Shown here: one piece after another, positions 36,593 through 48,525 of the stretch | Layout of the letters: the number at the start of each line of letters is the position of its first letter | How positions within the stretch are numbered: the first letter of the stretch is position 1 | Notes under the pieces: generated by a model | The model's database searches: none | What the model saw: only the letters and a program-made list of their open reading frames with translations | What the model was told of the DNA's origin: nothing | Made by a program: the position numbers and the translations under genes | Origin: Megaleporinus macrocephalus | Lineage: Eukaryota > Chordata > Actinopteri > Characiformes > Anostomidae | Assembly (NCBI GenBank): GCA_021613375.1 | Contig: CM038710.1 | Span: forward strand, 26,176,763 to 26,240,762 | Direction: 5' to 3' | Length of the DNA stretch: 64,000 nt

Positions 36593-37097
36593 TTTAGAGC
36601 GGGAGCTGAATGCAAAGAAACTTCCAATCCATACCACATTTGTGTTCGTTTTTCCACTAATTTGTACCGGAAGGAGATAAAGGCTAATTAAACCCTGGTC
36701 TTGAAGACAACTCGATTTTTTGGGGTTTTGTTATTGACCCAGTCTCAGCCTCAGACTTGACTAGTCACGGTCTTGGACTTGTCATTTGACAAAGACTTTC
36801 TTGACTACGACCATAGTATATACTGTGTGCACTGTATATGATACTGCATAGTACTCCCCACAGTGGTATAAAATGTAATATCCAGTATATCACAATTAAC
36901 ATTGTGTACAGTGTACAGTACTAGAGTCACATCAGGCTGTCCTTCCTTAATTACATCCTTCTGAAATGCACAGAATTACAAGATGCAGCATCATGTAAAG
37001 CTACAGTGTACCTACAATGTTAACTGCATGCGTATACACTTAAACATGTATACACACAAACATGTATAGTAAATGTCAATAATACCTCTCAATATTT

Positions 37098-37187
37098 CTC
37101 TCTCTCTCCTTCTCTCTTCTCTCTCTTTCTCTCTCCTCTCTCTCTTTCTCTCTCTTCTCTCTCTCTCTCTCTCTTTCTTTGTCTTAG
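37098..37187 (+). promoter_or_regulatory. CT microsatellite forming the acceptor tract of the 54-base exon
   Basis: About 85 bases of CTCTCT and CTTTCT run up to the TTAG acceptor at 37187. The tract is much longer than a usual polypyrimidine tract. In vertebrates such CU-rich tracts are binding sites for PTB-family splicing repressors, so an effect on inclusion of this short exon is possible (inference). Confidence 0.7.
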
Positions 37188-37241
37188 GTGGTGGAAACCA
37201 ACTTGGTAGCTTTTGATTGCCACTGGATCATCATTAATGAG
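37188..37241 (+). CDS. grid2: grid2 54-base exon (probably exon 5), ATD segment
   Basis: This short exon has 18 codons, phase 0 at both ends, and reads VVETNLVAFDCHWIIINE. As I recall it is identical to mammalian GRID2 and clearly different from GRID1, so it is the best single discriminator of the paralogue. It continues directly from ITE of the previous exon and into EIS of the next. The acceptor is TTTCTTTGTCTTAG, preceded by about 85 bases of CT-rich repeat; the donor GAG|gtgagt is near-consensus. Being so short and lying between introns of 32 kb and 9.5 kb, it probably depends on the strong flanking signals for exon definition (inference). Skipping it would keep the frame and remove 18 residues of the ATD. 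Confidence 0.97.
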
Positions 37242-40200
37242 GTGAGTTTGTTGTTTTAACTTTCATTTTGATTACGTTGCCATCAAGTTGCGGAATCAAG
37301 TGTTTTTCTAATGAATATTTTGTGCAAATCTGCTGATGCTTCATCGTTATACAAGACTTTTAGAAGATGAATCCATCATCTATAATTGATAATGGCCGCT
37401 GTCTGTGTGTGCAAATAAGGAGAATGCTTGTGCTGAAATGTCTGCTCTTGCCAGCCAAATAAGGACAATTTACTGTGCGCTGATTCAAATTAGGACTGGC
37501 ATACTCCAGCAAATCTACCGTTCCAGGAGAATTAAATGGGATCCATAGACAATAAGGCGTTTTACAGAGTGTTCATCTGACAAGGAGAAATTGCAGAGAG
37601 GTTTGGGGGTTTAAGGGTGGCTTCTCCTGGCTGTGTTCTTACTATTTTTTGTTAACAAACTGAGAAGTCTTTCTTTATGTTAAGATCCATTCATCTTGCC
37701 AGGATTAGGGATGAAACTTGGCAGAAGAACTTTTTTAAACTATCAAGGGCCAGTGTTTGTAACCTGTGTTATATTCTATCTCATCTGATTCTAAACTCAA
37801 GATTAGATCTGACCAGTGTATACTCTCACACTGCGATAACTGTGATGTTGGAACAAAAAGTGTATTAGTAGGCTGTAGTTGATGTACATGCAAGTGCAAG
37901 CACGGCGGTAAATGTGTCTTGATTAAACCGTGACACGCTCACAATATGTTTGAAATGACTATTTAGTAAGATTTACTATGGTTCTGCATAGAACTGCAAA
38001 CTTCACATAGCTTTCATGAGGTGCATGCTGCTGAAGACACCATGAAATAATGGAGTGTCAACCAGCTTGAGACAAAAAAAAAGCACAAATGAAATGTCAG
38101 TATCAGCGGTCAGCGGTCATAATACATGAAAGGCTAGATTTACAAAGAGAGGTGCTAATTACTGACACTCAGGCAACACTGTGCTGGTAGGGGTGGCCGG
38201 TGCAGCAGATTATCTACTGGAAACGTCCTAATGAACACAGACACAACTAACATACGATGCAATGTAAATGTGTTTAACTCACATGCTTTTTGTATGAAAG
38301 CCTGTTTCCAGAAACAGAACTGTTCCAGGTTCAAATCATCAGTTTGTTAAAATAATGACTTATTTTTTTTTACTTAGAAAACGTAGTAAGTTTATATTGC
38401 GAAGTTAAAACAATTATTATTAAAATTTGTTATGTAATTAGTTATATATTATTCTTCAAGAAAGTATGTGATGATTGAAACATTTTGTTAAAAAGCTGAA
38501 CCTGAGTTCTGTTCTTGCCTCTTTTGAGAACTACCTGACTTTGAGTGTAAACAGTGACTGTGATATTTATCCCAGCTGCACATAGAAACTCACAATAAAT
38601 AAAGGTGAGGCTGCAGAGCCACAGACCTCCAGTATCCCGTTTTAGTAGTCATTTGAAATGTCGTGTTGTAGTTTTGTTTATTTCCTTCATCACAGTAAGA
38701 ATGATATGACATGGTAGGCATTTGCAAGTGTTTTTTTTTCTTTGCAAGTAAGTAACAGCTTTGGATAAATTCTCTTCTTTCTTTAAGCACAAACTTTTAT
38801 AGACACGTTAGTGTCTCTTTTTTAAGGGTTAAACAACCACACACTGTGTTTACTGTGGTGTTGGGTATTTAGTGTATGAGTTTCACTATAATAAACTTCC
38901 AGTGTTCTGCACCTTCAGTGGAAAACATCTATTATTCCTGTATTCCTTTTATGGAAAGACCATTAAGCTAAAAATGTTTTCTGACAGTACAAAACATCAG
39001 TAAATGTGCTCTGAATCTCTTCCTCATTAAAATATTTAACATTGGTGTTATTTTACTTTAAGAACACATGAACTGTGCTCACATGTAGGATGTGAATAGG
39101 CCACATGATTGCACATTTTTTTCATGGACCTTCTCACGGCTGCTCTTGAAATCTGACATAATGTTATTCTGTGGGTAAATGAAAGTTCACAATGCTCGAA
39201 GCGTGTACTTCTATCTAGTCACTTTGACACCTGCTATTGTTAAAGGAAGGCATTGCTGCAAATTTACGGCCGTCGTTAGCAGGCGGAGGGAATTTGACAA
39301 GAAACCGGTTGGCGCAAGTTGCTAAAAATTTCGTAAGTCAAGCGGAATATGTAATTATCCGCATGTCTTAGTATCCACCCATTTTCTGCATCATCTACCC
39401 ACGTAGTGTGCAATCCTCCTCCATATGCATGACTGAAGTGCAGTTTGCATTTTACAACTTACACAGTCCCATTAACTGGAGTGTTTAGACTCACGCTCCG
39501 GTGCCATACATAATATGCGGGCCCAGCTCGTGTGACATACTGCTGTTAGAATTGGCGCAAAATAGCTTTGTACTTTGGGCCCTTTAACTAAATGCATCAT
39601 TGTCTGCTCTAATTTGGGGTCATCCGGTACAGAATCTAGAACATTCCTCCAGAGTCATGTTGCATAATTTGGCTCTTGAAGGTCACAGTGCAGTGCATCA
39701 CAGCTTTAGCGTTTTCCCAGTTCCTGTGTCCCTTGTTCAAATCATGAAGGACCTGCTAATTAGCAGATGAGTTGAAGCAGGGGTAATGGAGCAAGGCGAA
39801 GACTAATCCATGCAATGTTGAGGCCCTCCAGGACCAGATTTGAACAAGGGGGCTCCCATAGATCAGGTGGCTGCAGTAATCAAAACTATTTTTTACTGAT
39901 TCCGAGGCTTAATCTGCCCCTGTGCGGCTGCATTATTTTCAGTAGGACTTTATAAGATGGGATTTGTCCAGAGTGCCACACTAGTAAAGGATTGTCACTT
40001 TCTTTCCCACGCTTCAGGTTTATCAGGTTATCTATGATCATAATGACCAGACATTAAATTAAAAAAGGAACAGGAGACACAATACAAACTGTGACTGGAT
40101 GTGGTTGCAATGTGTGCCTGCAATACAGCTGAGCTAACAGACATAACAGCCTCAACTTTGCATCTCCAAAAAAGTTCACATTTGAAGGTAAAACTTGCTT

Positions 40201-40759
40201 TACTATGTTGAGATTACTAGTTTTAGTGTACTGGTGTACATTCAAATCAAATTTTGTTACAATATATGTATATTTATAGTATTTTACCCACAACTGCAAT
40301 ACTATGAAGTGACTTACTGTGGAATTACACTTGAGTACTGTGCACTTAAAGTACTGTACTGACAAAGAATCTGTCAGTACCTTTTCATTTTACAATTAAT
40401 CTTACATTGTAATTATGCAAAACTGCTCCTAACTTTGTTGTTTTTGTGTAGAGCAGGGTTTAAAACATGCAAAGAAATAGCAAACAGGTCAACAAGCTCA
40501 AGACAAATGATGAAGTCACAGATTAAGACTTTTTCTAGTTAGTTAGTTATTTTCTTACCCAAGCAATCTGCATGGAGCAAAAATGACTTCCAGCAGAGAG
40601 CTCAGAAAGGCAGATTCTGAAAGGTCACTACACAAAAAGTGGAGAGAAAATGTGTTTTTTTTTGTTGTTGTAATTATTTTATCAGCATGTATTAGAGGCG
40701 TGTGCTTCTGTCTTGACATTATGGAAGCTGCTATTAAAGCTTTTGAGAAACGTCTAGCG

Positions 40760-41404
40760 CAGAGGTCACTAATAGGCGGACCGCGGTTCGGATCCGGACC
40801 CAGACGTTGTTCAATGCATTGTCCAATCTTGTGTGCTGCAAAATCACCGAATGCTCCTCAGCCAATCAGATCTGTGCACATTGGGGAGTGCAGCGCACAC
40901 AGGCGAGGTACGAAGCGAGGAGGAGCAGCCGGAGACTAAAGTGAGTCAGAAAGAATAACGCGTTCTAAAAACAACAGAAGTCAACAGAAAACTGACTGTT
41001 TAACAGAAACGGTTATGGAATGGACTCATCTAGTTTTGGAGAATACTGCTGTGTAAAACCAACATGTCAATTTGTGAAACTGAGTTAATGAGAAGAAGCT
41101 AGAAGACGAAGATTTTTTAAAAATGTAGCCCTTGTTTTTATTGAAGTGAGGAAAAACATTTATTTGGAGCTTTATAAATAATTCATTGAGTTCAGTATTT
41201 AAACAGTAAATATACTGAAACATACTGAACTGCATTTGTAATAAGTTTGTCTTTCAGTAGCTGATGGTATAAGATGCTGATACTAGGCTACTTCAATAAA
41301 CAGGATACGGCACTAAATCATAACACAAGTTAGAAATGTCCGGACCTTGGCCTGAAGAAATGTCCTCTAACTGGACCTTACTGAATTCTAATGAAACAAC
41401 CCTG
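40760..41404. mobile_element. Deletion derivative of a hAT transposon
   Basis: The left end CAGAGGTCACTAATAGGCGG leads into GACCGCGGTTCGGATCCGGA, a start I know from teleost hAT elements; the right end is GAAACAACCCTG. Flanks GTCTAGCG (40752-40759) and GTCCAGCG (41405-41412) match at seven of eight bases, fitting an 8-base hAT target duplication. Near the right end CCGGACCTTGGCCTG is also typical of this family. A GC-rich promoter-like part (40850-40940) remains but the transposase body is gone. Length 645 bases. Confidence 0.82.
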
Positions 41405-43268
41405 GTCCAGCGGTTTACACCTGATTTTAGGACAGAACTCTACACAGAACTATTTTAGTCAACTGAATTTTGCACTTCCATCATATCCACCCATTTGTTG
41501 TTGCACAGTCCTCCATCAGACTCCATCAGATATGTATGAGGGAAAATCACATTTTGCACATGTCACTACTTACATGTACCTACCGTGCATGTTTTTCAGC
41601 AGAGTTCTGCCTATTTGTGCTTCTAAAGCTTAATACATCTGGTCATCAGTCTCTAGGTTAGAATGTATTCAGAGGCATGTTGTATGTATAACAGAACCAA
41701 ATTACAAATGAAAGTAACTGAATTTAAAGAGGGATAGTAAATTGGATTGTGCAACAAGTGCAGAGCATTTTCATTGTGAAGGACACTCGATGCGTACAAC
41801 ATTCTGGCAGAGAACACTGGGTTTTGTTTTCCTCTATTACTGAACTGTACCTCATGATTACATGAATAAAGGAAGTCCAAGGTGGTTTTGAAGGACCTCG
41901 TGCAGTGCTGCCCGAGAATGAATTATAGGGAAGTCAAGTAAACAGAAGTTGTTTTAAATGTATTAGACAGAACTGGGATATTCCAATGTACTCGCTGTGT
42001 TGAGTAGACTAAAGTGAAAAAGTGAGGCATATCATTTGTGAGCACCTAATGAATTAGTAAGAATACTTAGTAAATATGTATGACCTCGGTCTGCGGGTCT
42101 TCGTAGTATAAATTTTTCCATATCTCGACTATGTCAGAGTAATGATATCAATGTCAGAAATGCTGTAATATTGTAAGTTTCTGAAAATTGTAAAAGGCTG
42201 TATTGTCCAAATGGGTTACGTCTACAGATGGATGACATTCTCTTTGCTTTGACCCCTTTACATTGCTCATGCCTGGCCTGACTTGACAGCAGTCTGAGCA
42301 GAGGACTTGTGCCAGAACCCTAACCCTAAACTAGGCCATAACCCTGCAGGCTTCTATTTGTGTCATTCTGATTTAGCTGCACTAATTAAGCATCAAGGGC
42401 TTTCTGCGTTTGTCAGCTAGGGGTACCAAAAAAGTAATTGGGCTGGGGCTGTTTTCAGGTTCATTTGAGTGTGCCTGTCCTCTAGACCACCGTCAAATAA
42501 GTTCTTGGAGGTTGATTCGACCATTCAGAGAGACTTGTGCACACTCTATCCCACGTGCTACCCTGGCGGCCATCGCTATTCTTAAAAGGTTAATTAATGG
42601 CTGTCAAAACACATTCCGTCTGAGAACGGCTGCCGTCTAGAATGCAGGTTTGGGTTCCGCCCATAAGAAACATGTGGATAAGCCTTTCTGATGAGGATGC
42701 CAGCCGAAGTAGCACAGTTTCGCGTCCAGTGTTGGAGAAAGTTTCAATCTGAATGGGGCCCCACCAGGGCAGACAGATGTTTGGAAATGTAAGGACATCC
42801 CATTAAAACAGAACTAAATGTCACATCCTAATGGTCTTTGTACATTTCCAGGACGCTACAGGCCAATGACTGACAAAGCTCTAAACTTAAGCAGCTAATG
42901 ACTAACTCATATTAACTGTTGTGATGTATCATAAGTATCATTGTGTAGATTGATAATTCTGGTACTGAAGTCTGATTGTTGAAGCCTCATTCAAAGACAT
43001 TACAAGATACTAAATACACACGCACACACACACATATGACCGCCACACAATCATAACTATTAAATTCTGTATTAATACAGATCACTAAAAACTATCGTGC
43101 TCTGAACTGCTGTGCTTAAAATAGACCTTTAAGTTCATTGAAAGATTAAGTAAGAGCCCAGTTTTGTTTAAAATATGTGACTGAAAAACGTATTTTTTTC
43201 TTAAGTACTAGGCTAAGAGATAGTTTAGTATTAGTCTTTAAATAAAGAAGTATTTACTAGTTGTTTCA

Positions 43269-43270
<2 letters not shown>

Positions 43271-43350
<80 letters not shown>

Positions 43351-43380
43351 AATATATATTATATATATATAATATAGAAA
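43271..43380. repeat. (AT)n microsatellite and AT-rich flank
   Basis: About 35 AT units (to about 43343) followed by TATAATATAGAAATATATAT-type sequence. Confidence 0.93.
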
Positions 43381-43452
43381 TTGGCTCTACTCTTAATCCA
43401 GGACAGCACAAAGGGATTGGCTCTACTCTTAATCCAGGACAGCACAAAGGGA
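43381..43452. repeat. Perfect 36-base tandem duplication
   Basis: TTGGCTCTACTCTTAATCCA with the next 16 bases (43381-43416) is repeated without change at 43417-43452, directly after the AT tract. Perfect identity suggests a recent duplication. Confidence 0.95.
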
Positions 43453-44954
43453 TCACGAAACATACTGCAGTAAAAAGAAGCTATAAAACAAGATCAAGAA
43501 AAAAAACAAGAAGCTTTTTTTAAGAACTTCTTTAGATCTTTACCACTTTTTTTTATATAAAAAAAGATATTTAAAGAATTAGCTTAAATTGGTCTTGCAC
43601 GTCAATAAAACCTATAATAATAATAAATAAATTAGGGATGTCAAAAATGACAACTTTGTGCATATTAACAACTGTATGTACAGTATCCATATCCCTCTCT
43701 TCAAAAGCATTAACAATCTGATATCTGCACAAACTTTGTAAAGGCTACCAGTGATCACAGGTAAAAATGACAACGCTCCTCCCCAAAGCAAGGCTCGTCA
43801 TAGAGAACAGCCAGGCAGTTGTGGGGACGTGCCATATCCGCTCCCATCACTTCACCCCCAGCCCTGTCCGCTCCGCCTGCCAGCAGAAAACATGGCCCTG
43901 GGCTAAAATTAGCAACCATTCCTCTCTAGGTTGCGCAAGGACGAGGCAGCACGCAGGCGTGTCCCCCTTTTTCCCCTCACTCCCATCTCCGCATCATCAC
44001 TGCACTCACCTTCCTCCCTCAGATTAGCACCCATCCGGGGAATAGCCATAACACTGATGGCCTATATAAATAGGTGGTCTACTTAGTCTCTGAACCATTT
44101 AGAAGGTGTGGAAGTGACCTCGACCTGACGAGAGAAGGAGGACAGTGACCTTGATGCGAGGAGAAAGTGGTTCACTGTTTATGCGCGGGAGAGTTGTGTA
44201 CATGAGGGAATCATTGTTTGAGGAGAGAAAGCGGTTGGCTGTCAGATGAGTCGAGAGCTCTTCTGCTGAAAAGCTCGTAGCTGAAACTAAAAGTGTGTCA
44301 ACATCAGCAAGTGTGTCATACTTATCAAGTAGTTTGCAGAGATGGGCAGAGTAGCCTCCAGTAAAAGTATTTCAATTAAACAGTGACTAAAGTAGAAGTA
44401 AAAGTAGCCTAGCAAAAAAACAACTTAATTAGAAGTTCAAAAGTAGCTGTTAAAAGCTACTGAAGTACTGAGTAGAGCTGCAGGGGTACTTCTTAGCATA
44501 TTCAGGATTGATCGGCATAAAAACTAATATTTAAGTGTAGTTTGTCTCTTTTTGGTAGAAAACTGAACAACAATAAAGAAGCTGAATAAAAAAATGAATG
44601 AATTATTTATTTTTAATTGCATAATAAAGCCAGTAGTGTGTAAACAAAGGTAGGTTGCTGGGAAATGGTTGGGAAAAGCAGTGTATTGACTCAAAAGTTG
44701 TTTCAAAGTGGTGATTATAGGAACCAGGGGACACTTCAATTACTCCCCCAAATAAAGAAATCAGTGAACCTACAGACGTCTTCTGAGTTTTATATGTAAT
44801 ATTGATAGAGCAGAGTAATAGTAAATCTTTACTTTAGAAGCCAATATGTGTTATAACACCCTATAACACTTCTTAAAATTCCAAAAACGTATCTCAAACC
44901 TGAAATGTGTATGTAACAATTTTATGTGATAACTTTCTGTGAGGGAGCTGTTTT

Positions 44955-45025
44955 ATCAGAATCAGAATCAGAAATACTTTATTGATCCCAGGGGGAAATT
45001 GCAGTTATTGCAGTAGCAGCCGGTA
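44955..45025 (-). mobile_element. LINE 3' tail
   Basis: ATCAGAATCAGAATCAGAAA, then TACTTTATTGATCCCAGGGG and GAAATTGC is, reversed, the well-known end of fish LINEs, with AATAAAGT followed by short terminal repeats. Only the tail remains. Antisense to grid2. Confidence 0.7.
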
Positions 45026-45431
45026 GTAGATGTCTGGTTCACCACCACTGTGAACAGCATTTCATATCAAACCATTCTTAGTGACGATGTTTACACATTA
45101 TGGATCAAATCCTACAGAAAAATCCGAATTCCCCTTTAACTACAACATAGTAGTCAGAACTGCTAAACATCAGCACATGTAGGTAACCTTCCTTACAGAT
45201 GTGCTTGTATGTATAGGTGAAAGTATTGTCTTCTTTTTGAATGCTTAAAGAAGTACCATCTATCTCAGTTTTACTTCAGGAAATGTAACTGCCCACCTCT
45301 GATACAGTATCAGCAGCTACACATTCAAAGTTTTGACTTCAGGCCTGTAAAGTCAAAATTTGTATCTTGTTTAGGTGCAGCTGAGCAAACTGCCAATATA
45401 TCTTATTATGATGATAAATAATATCAGAATA

Positions 45432-45775
45432 TACACCCACTGGTCACTTCATTCACCAGGTATCTACACTCATCTACACTCTGTTTCTGTACAGTTTTTG
45501 TTGATCATCCTTCAGTCCTTCCTCAGTGGTCACGGAACGCTGCCCACAGGACACTACTGTGTGTACTGAGGTGTTTAAAAACTCCAGCAGCACTGCTGTG
45601 TCTAATGCCCTCATACCAGCACAACGCACACTAACACACCACCACCACATCAGTGTCGATGCAGTGCTGAGAATGATCCACCACCCACATAATATCTGAC
45701 CTGGAGAACAGGGTGAAAGAGGAATCAGATGGACTACAGCCTGTAATCGTGAACCTATATTAGTGTATCTCATCA
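45432..45775. mobile_element. Tc1-type MITE, copy 1 (right end lost)
   Basis: The left end TACACCCACTGGTCACTTCA and the interior CTCCAGCAGCACTGCTGTGT, then CAGTGCTGAGAATGATCC, match the copy at 60670-61096. The right inverted end is not recognisable. The long minus frame across it (45474-45965, 163 codons) has no domain and is not a gene. Confidence 0.75.
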
Positions 45776-46641
45776 GTACTTGCAGAGCTGTGCATGTTTC
45801 GTTACAAAGAGAGCAAAATTTAACTGGATTTATGCCAAATATTGAATACAAATGATTTAATTTATTTTTTTTTGTTAGTTTTTTTTTTTTTGGCATTACA
45901 TTTTCTTTTTTCCAACTGATTTGATGACTGAAAAATATGATACTGTGACACAAATCACCCAGCACTAACCTTTAATTTCACTGGTGAAACATATTAAGCG
46001 TGAGTGCCTGTAGTCTTCCATCAAAATGCAATGACTTTTGCCCACCTTCAAAAGGGCTTCTGATTTTTGATTGCATCACCGAAAGCACCAGAGGGCAGGC
46101 AAAGTAATATTAATCAATAATGTGATGTTTTACTTCACCCTCCCCAGAGTTGGGTGTTTGGGCTGCATGCATATCCAGGTTTAGTAAAACAAAATGTATC
46201 TGCATGTAGAATTTTAGCTTTACGTGTGCTGCTGTGTTTCTTATCACTGCATAGAATGAGCTTTCTGCCTATGTTGTTGGATTCACTGTGAAGTTCAGAG
46301 AGAACTCGGATCAGTAAAGATGTGTTATTGCTCATAGAGTATCTATGATCTAGAGTAATGATAAATAGCCCATAAGCATTTAGCAATGAAACAGCTTTCA
46401 AAATGTTTACTTGCTTTTTCACCTATCAAAACAAAAATCACTTCTGGTTTTTAAAATCACACACATTTCCATCAAAACACGTTTAATCAACATTATTTTA
46501 AAAATATTGGATAGGTCACGTGAGAAACGTTTTTGCGGCTACTGTAAAATGGAGGTACATGATAAGAGTGGATCGTGTCATTGAAGGGTTGATGTCCTTG
46601 ATTTCCTTCACTTCCTTCTTCTTCTACCCATTTTATGCTAA

Positions 46642-46710
46642 CTCTCTCTCTCTCTCTCTCTCTCTCTCCTTCTTTTTCTCTCTCGTCTGTCTTTCTTTTT
46701 CTCTTTGTAG
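46642..46710 (+). promoter_or_regulatory. CT microsatellite forming the acceptor tract
   Basis: A (CT)n run from 46642 passes through CTTCTTTTTCTCTCTCGTCT to the TTTGTAG acceptor, giving about 65 bases of almost pure pyrimidine before the exon. Confidence 0.7.
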
Positions 46711-46884
46711 GAGATATCTGACATGGATGTGCAGGAGCTGGTGATGAAGTCTATAGGGCGCCTGACTCTTATCAGACAGACCTTCCCTATGCCTCAGAAC
46801 ACCAGCCAGCGCTGCGTCCGCAGCAACCACCGCATCAACACCTCCCTCTGTGACCCCAAAGACCCCAAAGCTCAGACGCTGGAG
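46711..46884 (+). CDS. grid2: grid2 exon (probably exon 6), ATD segment
   Basis: This exon has 58 codons with phase 0 at both ends, running from [19 protein letters not shown] through [10 protein letters not shown] to DPKAQTLE. The two cysteines in QRC and SLC correspond to Cys298 and Cys310 of mammalian GRID2 by my counting; they are close enough to form a local disulphide loop (inference). Two Asn-Thr-Ser sequons are visible, in PQNTSQ and RINTSL. The first is at a site conserved in mammals, where it reads NIS; the second appears to be fish-specific. The acceptor is TCTCTTTGTAG after a CT microsatellite. The donor GAG|gtactc departs from consensus at +4 to +6, so it looks weak. The protein part lies in the second ATD lobe and linker. 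Confidence 0.97.
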
Positions 46885-47382
46885 GTACTCCACTCCTCAT
46901 TCCTCTATTCCCGCACCATCATCAACCTATCAGTTTATTCGCTCCTGTAATTAAATCTTTCCTTTGACCTCTCCAGAGAGTTCACTGTAAAATATGCAGA
47001 CGTGGCACTATTTAGACTTTGATTTCTGGTTGTTTGGTGTTAGCAATGTTTGCTGGCTAATGTGGATTTTAAATGCATAGTACACTCAGTTCAGTTTTAC
47101 TGATGTTGCACTTTTTAGAACAGACATTGTTACAGAACGCGGGTCCAGACCCATAATGAGGAAGCTAAGGGCGGATTTCATTGTGTGTTATGAGCACTGC
47201 TACTGCTATATGAAATAAACTGCCAGCACAAAACGTACTGACAGCATTTGTCTTTAGGTTAAGGATATGATGCCAGAAATCTGAGAAGTGGGGTGCTGCT
47301 AAGATTATAGTATTGCACCTGCTACTAAAAATATATTCTGAAAAGTTTTTAAGAATACGGTAATATAGTAAATAGTAAAGAT

Positions 47383-47885
47383 TAGTGTTGCACCGATACC
47401 GTATCGGCACTGATACTAGCAATACAGTATCAGTTTTGGCAATAGAGAGTACCAATACCATAAAGCCCATTGACGCGCATGCGCAACACTAAATGCCGTT
47501 TGATTGAAGCCAACAGCATGTCCACGGTGTGGGAGTATTTCTCGGTTGAGATGGGCAGCAGCAAAAATGCCCGCTGCAAAATTTGTAACACCAGCATTTC
47601 GAGGGGTGGCACAACCAGCAAAGACTTCAATACGTCAAATGAAATTAAGCATTTAAAGCAAAACCACGTCAAAGAACACAGTGACTTCATTCTAGCAAGC
47701 ACAAAAAAGCAAGCTAGCACAAAATACAACATATAAAAAGTGGAACACTATGAATATCAGGATTTATAGCCATATGACAAGCATTCAAGTCAGAGTTGGT
47801 ATCGGTACTCGGTATCAGCAGATACCTGAAAAGCTGGTATCGGTATTGGTATCGGTAAGGAAAAAGTCGTATCGGTGCATCCCTA
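47383..47885 (+). mobile_element. Short hAT element with perfect target duplication
   Basis: The element runs from TAGTGTTGCACCGATACC to ATCGGTGCATCCCTA and is flanked by identical GTAAAGAT at 47375-47382 and 47886-47893. Subterminal GTATCGG motifs crowd both ends (about 47395-47450 and 47798-47875), as in hAT elements where they bind transposase. The interior carries only the first coding part of the transposase. Length 503 bases, so it is a deletion derivative that would need enzyme from elsewhere. Confidence 0.9.
47518..47736 (+). CDS. BED zinc-finger frame of hAT transposase (C-terminal parts lost)
   Basis: An open frame of 72 codons from the ATG at 47518, which places the BED tryptophan at residue 5. 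It begins MSTVWEYFSVEMGSSKNARC and shows Trp5, Tyr7, Phe8, Cys20, Cys23, His45 and His50, the full set of a BED-type finger (C-X2-C-Xn-H-X4-H). BED fingers bind DNA at transposon ends and occur in ZBED-domesticated proteins. After the finger a short Lys/Ser tail ends at TAA; the RNase H-like catalytic domain is absent. The frame opens upstream to 47470 but without an ATG in good position. Expression is unknown. It may simply be too young to have decayed. Confidence 0.6.
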   Translation: MSTVWEYFSVEMGSSKNARCKICNTSISRGGTTSKDFNTSNEIKHLKQNHVKEHSDFILASTKKQASTKYNI

Positions 47886-48399
47886 GTAAAGATCCATATG
47901 TGCTTGTTTTAGAGTAGTTTTTATATTTCATTTATTTATTTTCTAAAGCTATTTGAGCACTGTTTCACTCAAAGCCACATTTTCATTAAAGTGAGCCAAA
48001 TTGCTTTGCTCAGCGATTGTTAGACGCTTTGGGGCCAAAACAGACCCAAGTTTGAGGTAAATTCTGTGAGTTATAGACACAGTCTGAGCTCTGAGATCTT
48101 AATAATAATGTTTTTTATTCCACCGTTATGTCTGTCTCTCAGACTTGTGTTCACTGTGTGAGCATGACACAGTCGATTCCTGCACTACACATCTCATTAA
48201 TTGCTGCTTAGTTATTTGCTGTAAGAAGTGTTAGTTACATGTACATATGGACAACTCTCACCTCAACTTAACGCTTTATGACCCATTCTCTATAATGTAA
48301 ATTATCATAAGTAGGGTGTACTGTGAGAATACCAGCAACTTCTTGCAATATCTTGTTGTAAGCAGTAATCAATACATACACTTTTAGACTTTTTAGAGT

Positions 48400-48525
48400 T
48401 TTTATTTACTATCTAAGCCGCTTATCCTCCTGGGTTGTTGAGGGATACAAAAGAAATTTACAGTGCCTTTGGGGCAGAAGACAGGAAACACCCTGGACAA
48501 GCTGCCAGTCCATCACAGATAGTTG
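48400..48525. repeat. Fish interspersed repeat fragment
   Basis: ATCTAAGCCGCTTATCCTCC, then GGCAGAAGACAGGAAACACC and CAGTCCATCACAG. I recognise the stretch as part of a common fish repeat, perhaps the same family as 9421-9486. Class not determined. Confidence 0.5.

Larger units (their letters stand above)
5117..37187 (+). other. grid2 intron of 32,071 bases
   Basis: The largest intron of the window. It begins gtacaa and ends TCTTAG. It carries a Tc1 copy, several hAT and other MITE-like insertions, a LINE 3' end, microsatellites and a minisatellite, each listed separately. The rest is AT-rich unique-looking sequence. I find no exon of another gene in either strand. Confidence 0.9.
37242..46710 (+). 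other. grid2 intron of 9,469 bases
   Basis: It begins gtgagt and ends TTGTAG. It holds a hAT copy at 40760, an (AT)n tract, a 36-base duplication, a LINE end and a MITE copy, listed separately. The parts 37250-37620 and 39190-40000 are repeat-poor. The remaining frames are chance. Confidence 0.85.

Noticed and set aside
42316..42330. Telomere-like CCCTAACCCTAAA
   Set aside because: Barely two units; too short to call an interstitial telomeric repeat.
45474..45965. 163-codon minus-strand frame, among the longest in the window
   Set aside because: It runs across a MITE and into poly-T derived Lys codons; no domain. A frame of repeat origin, not a gene.
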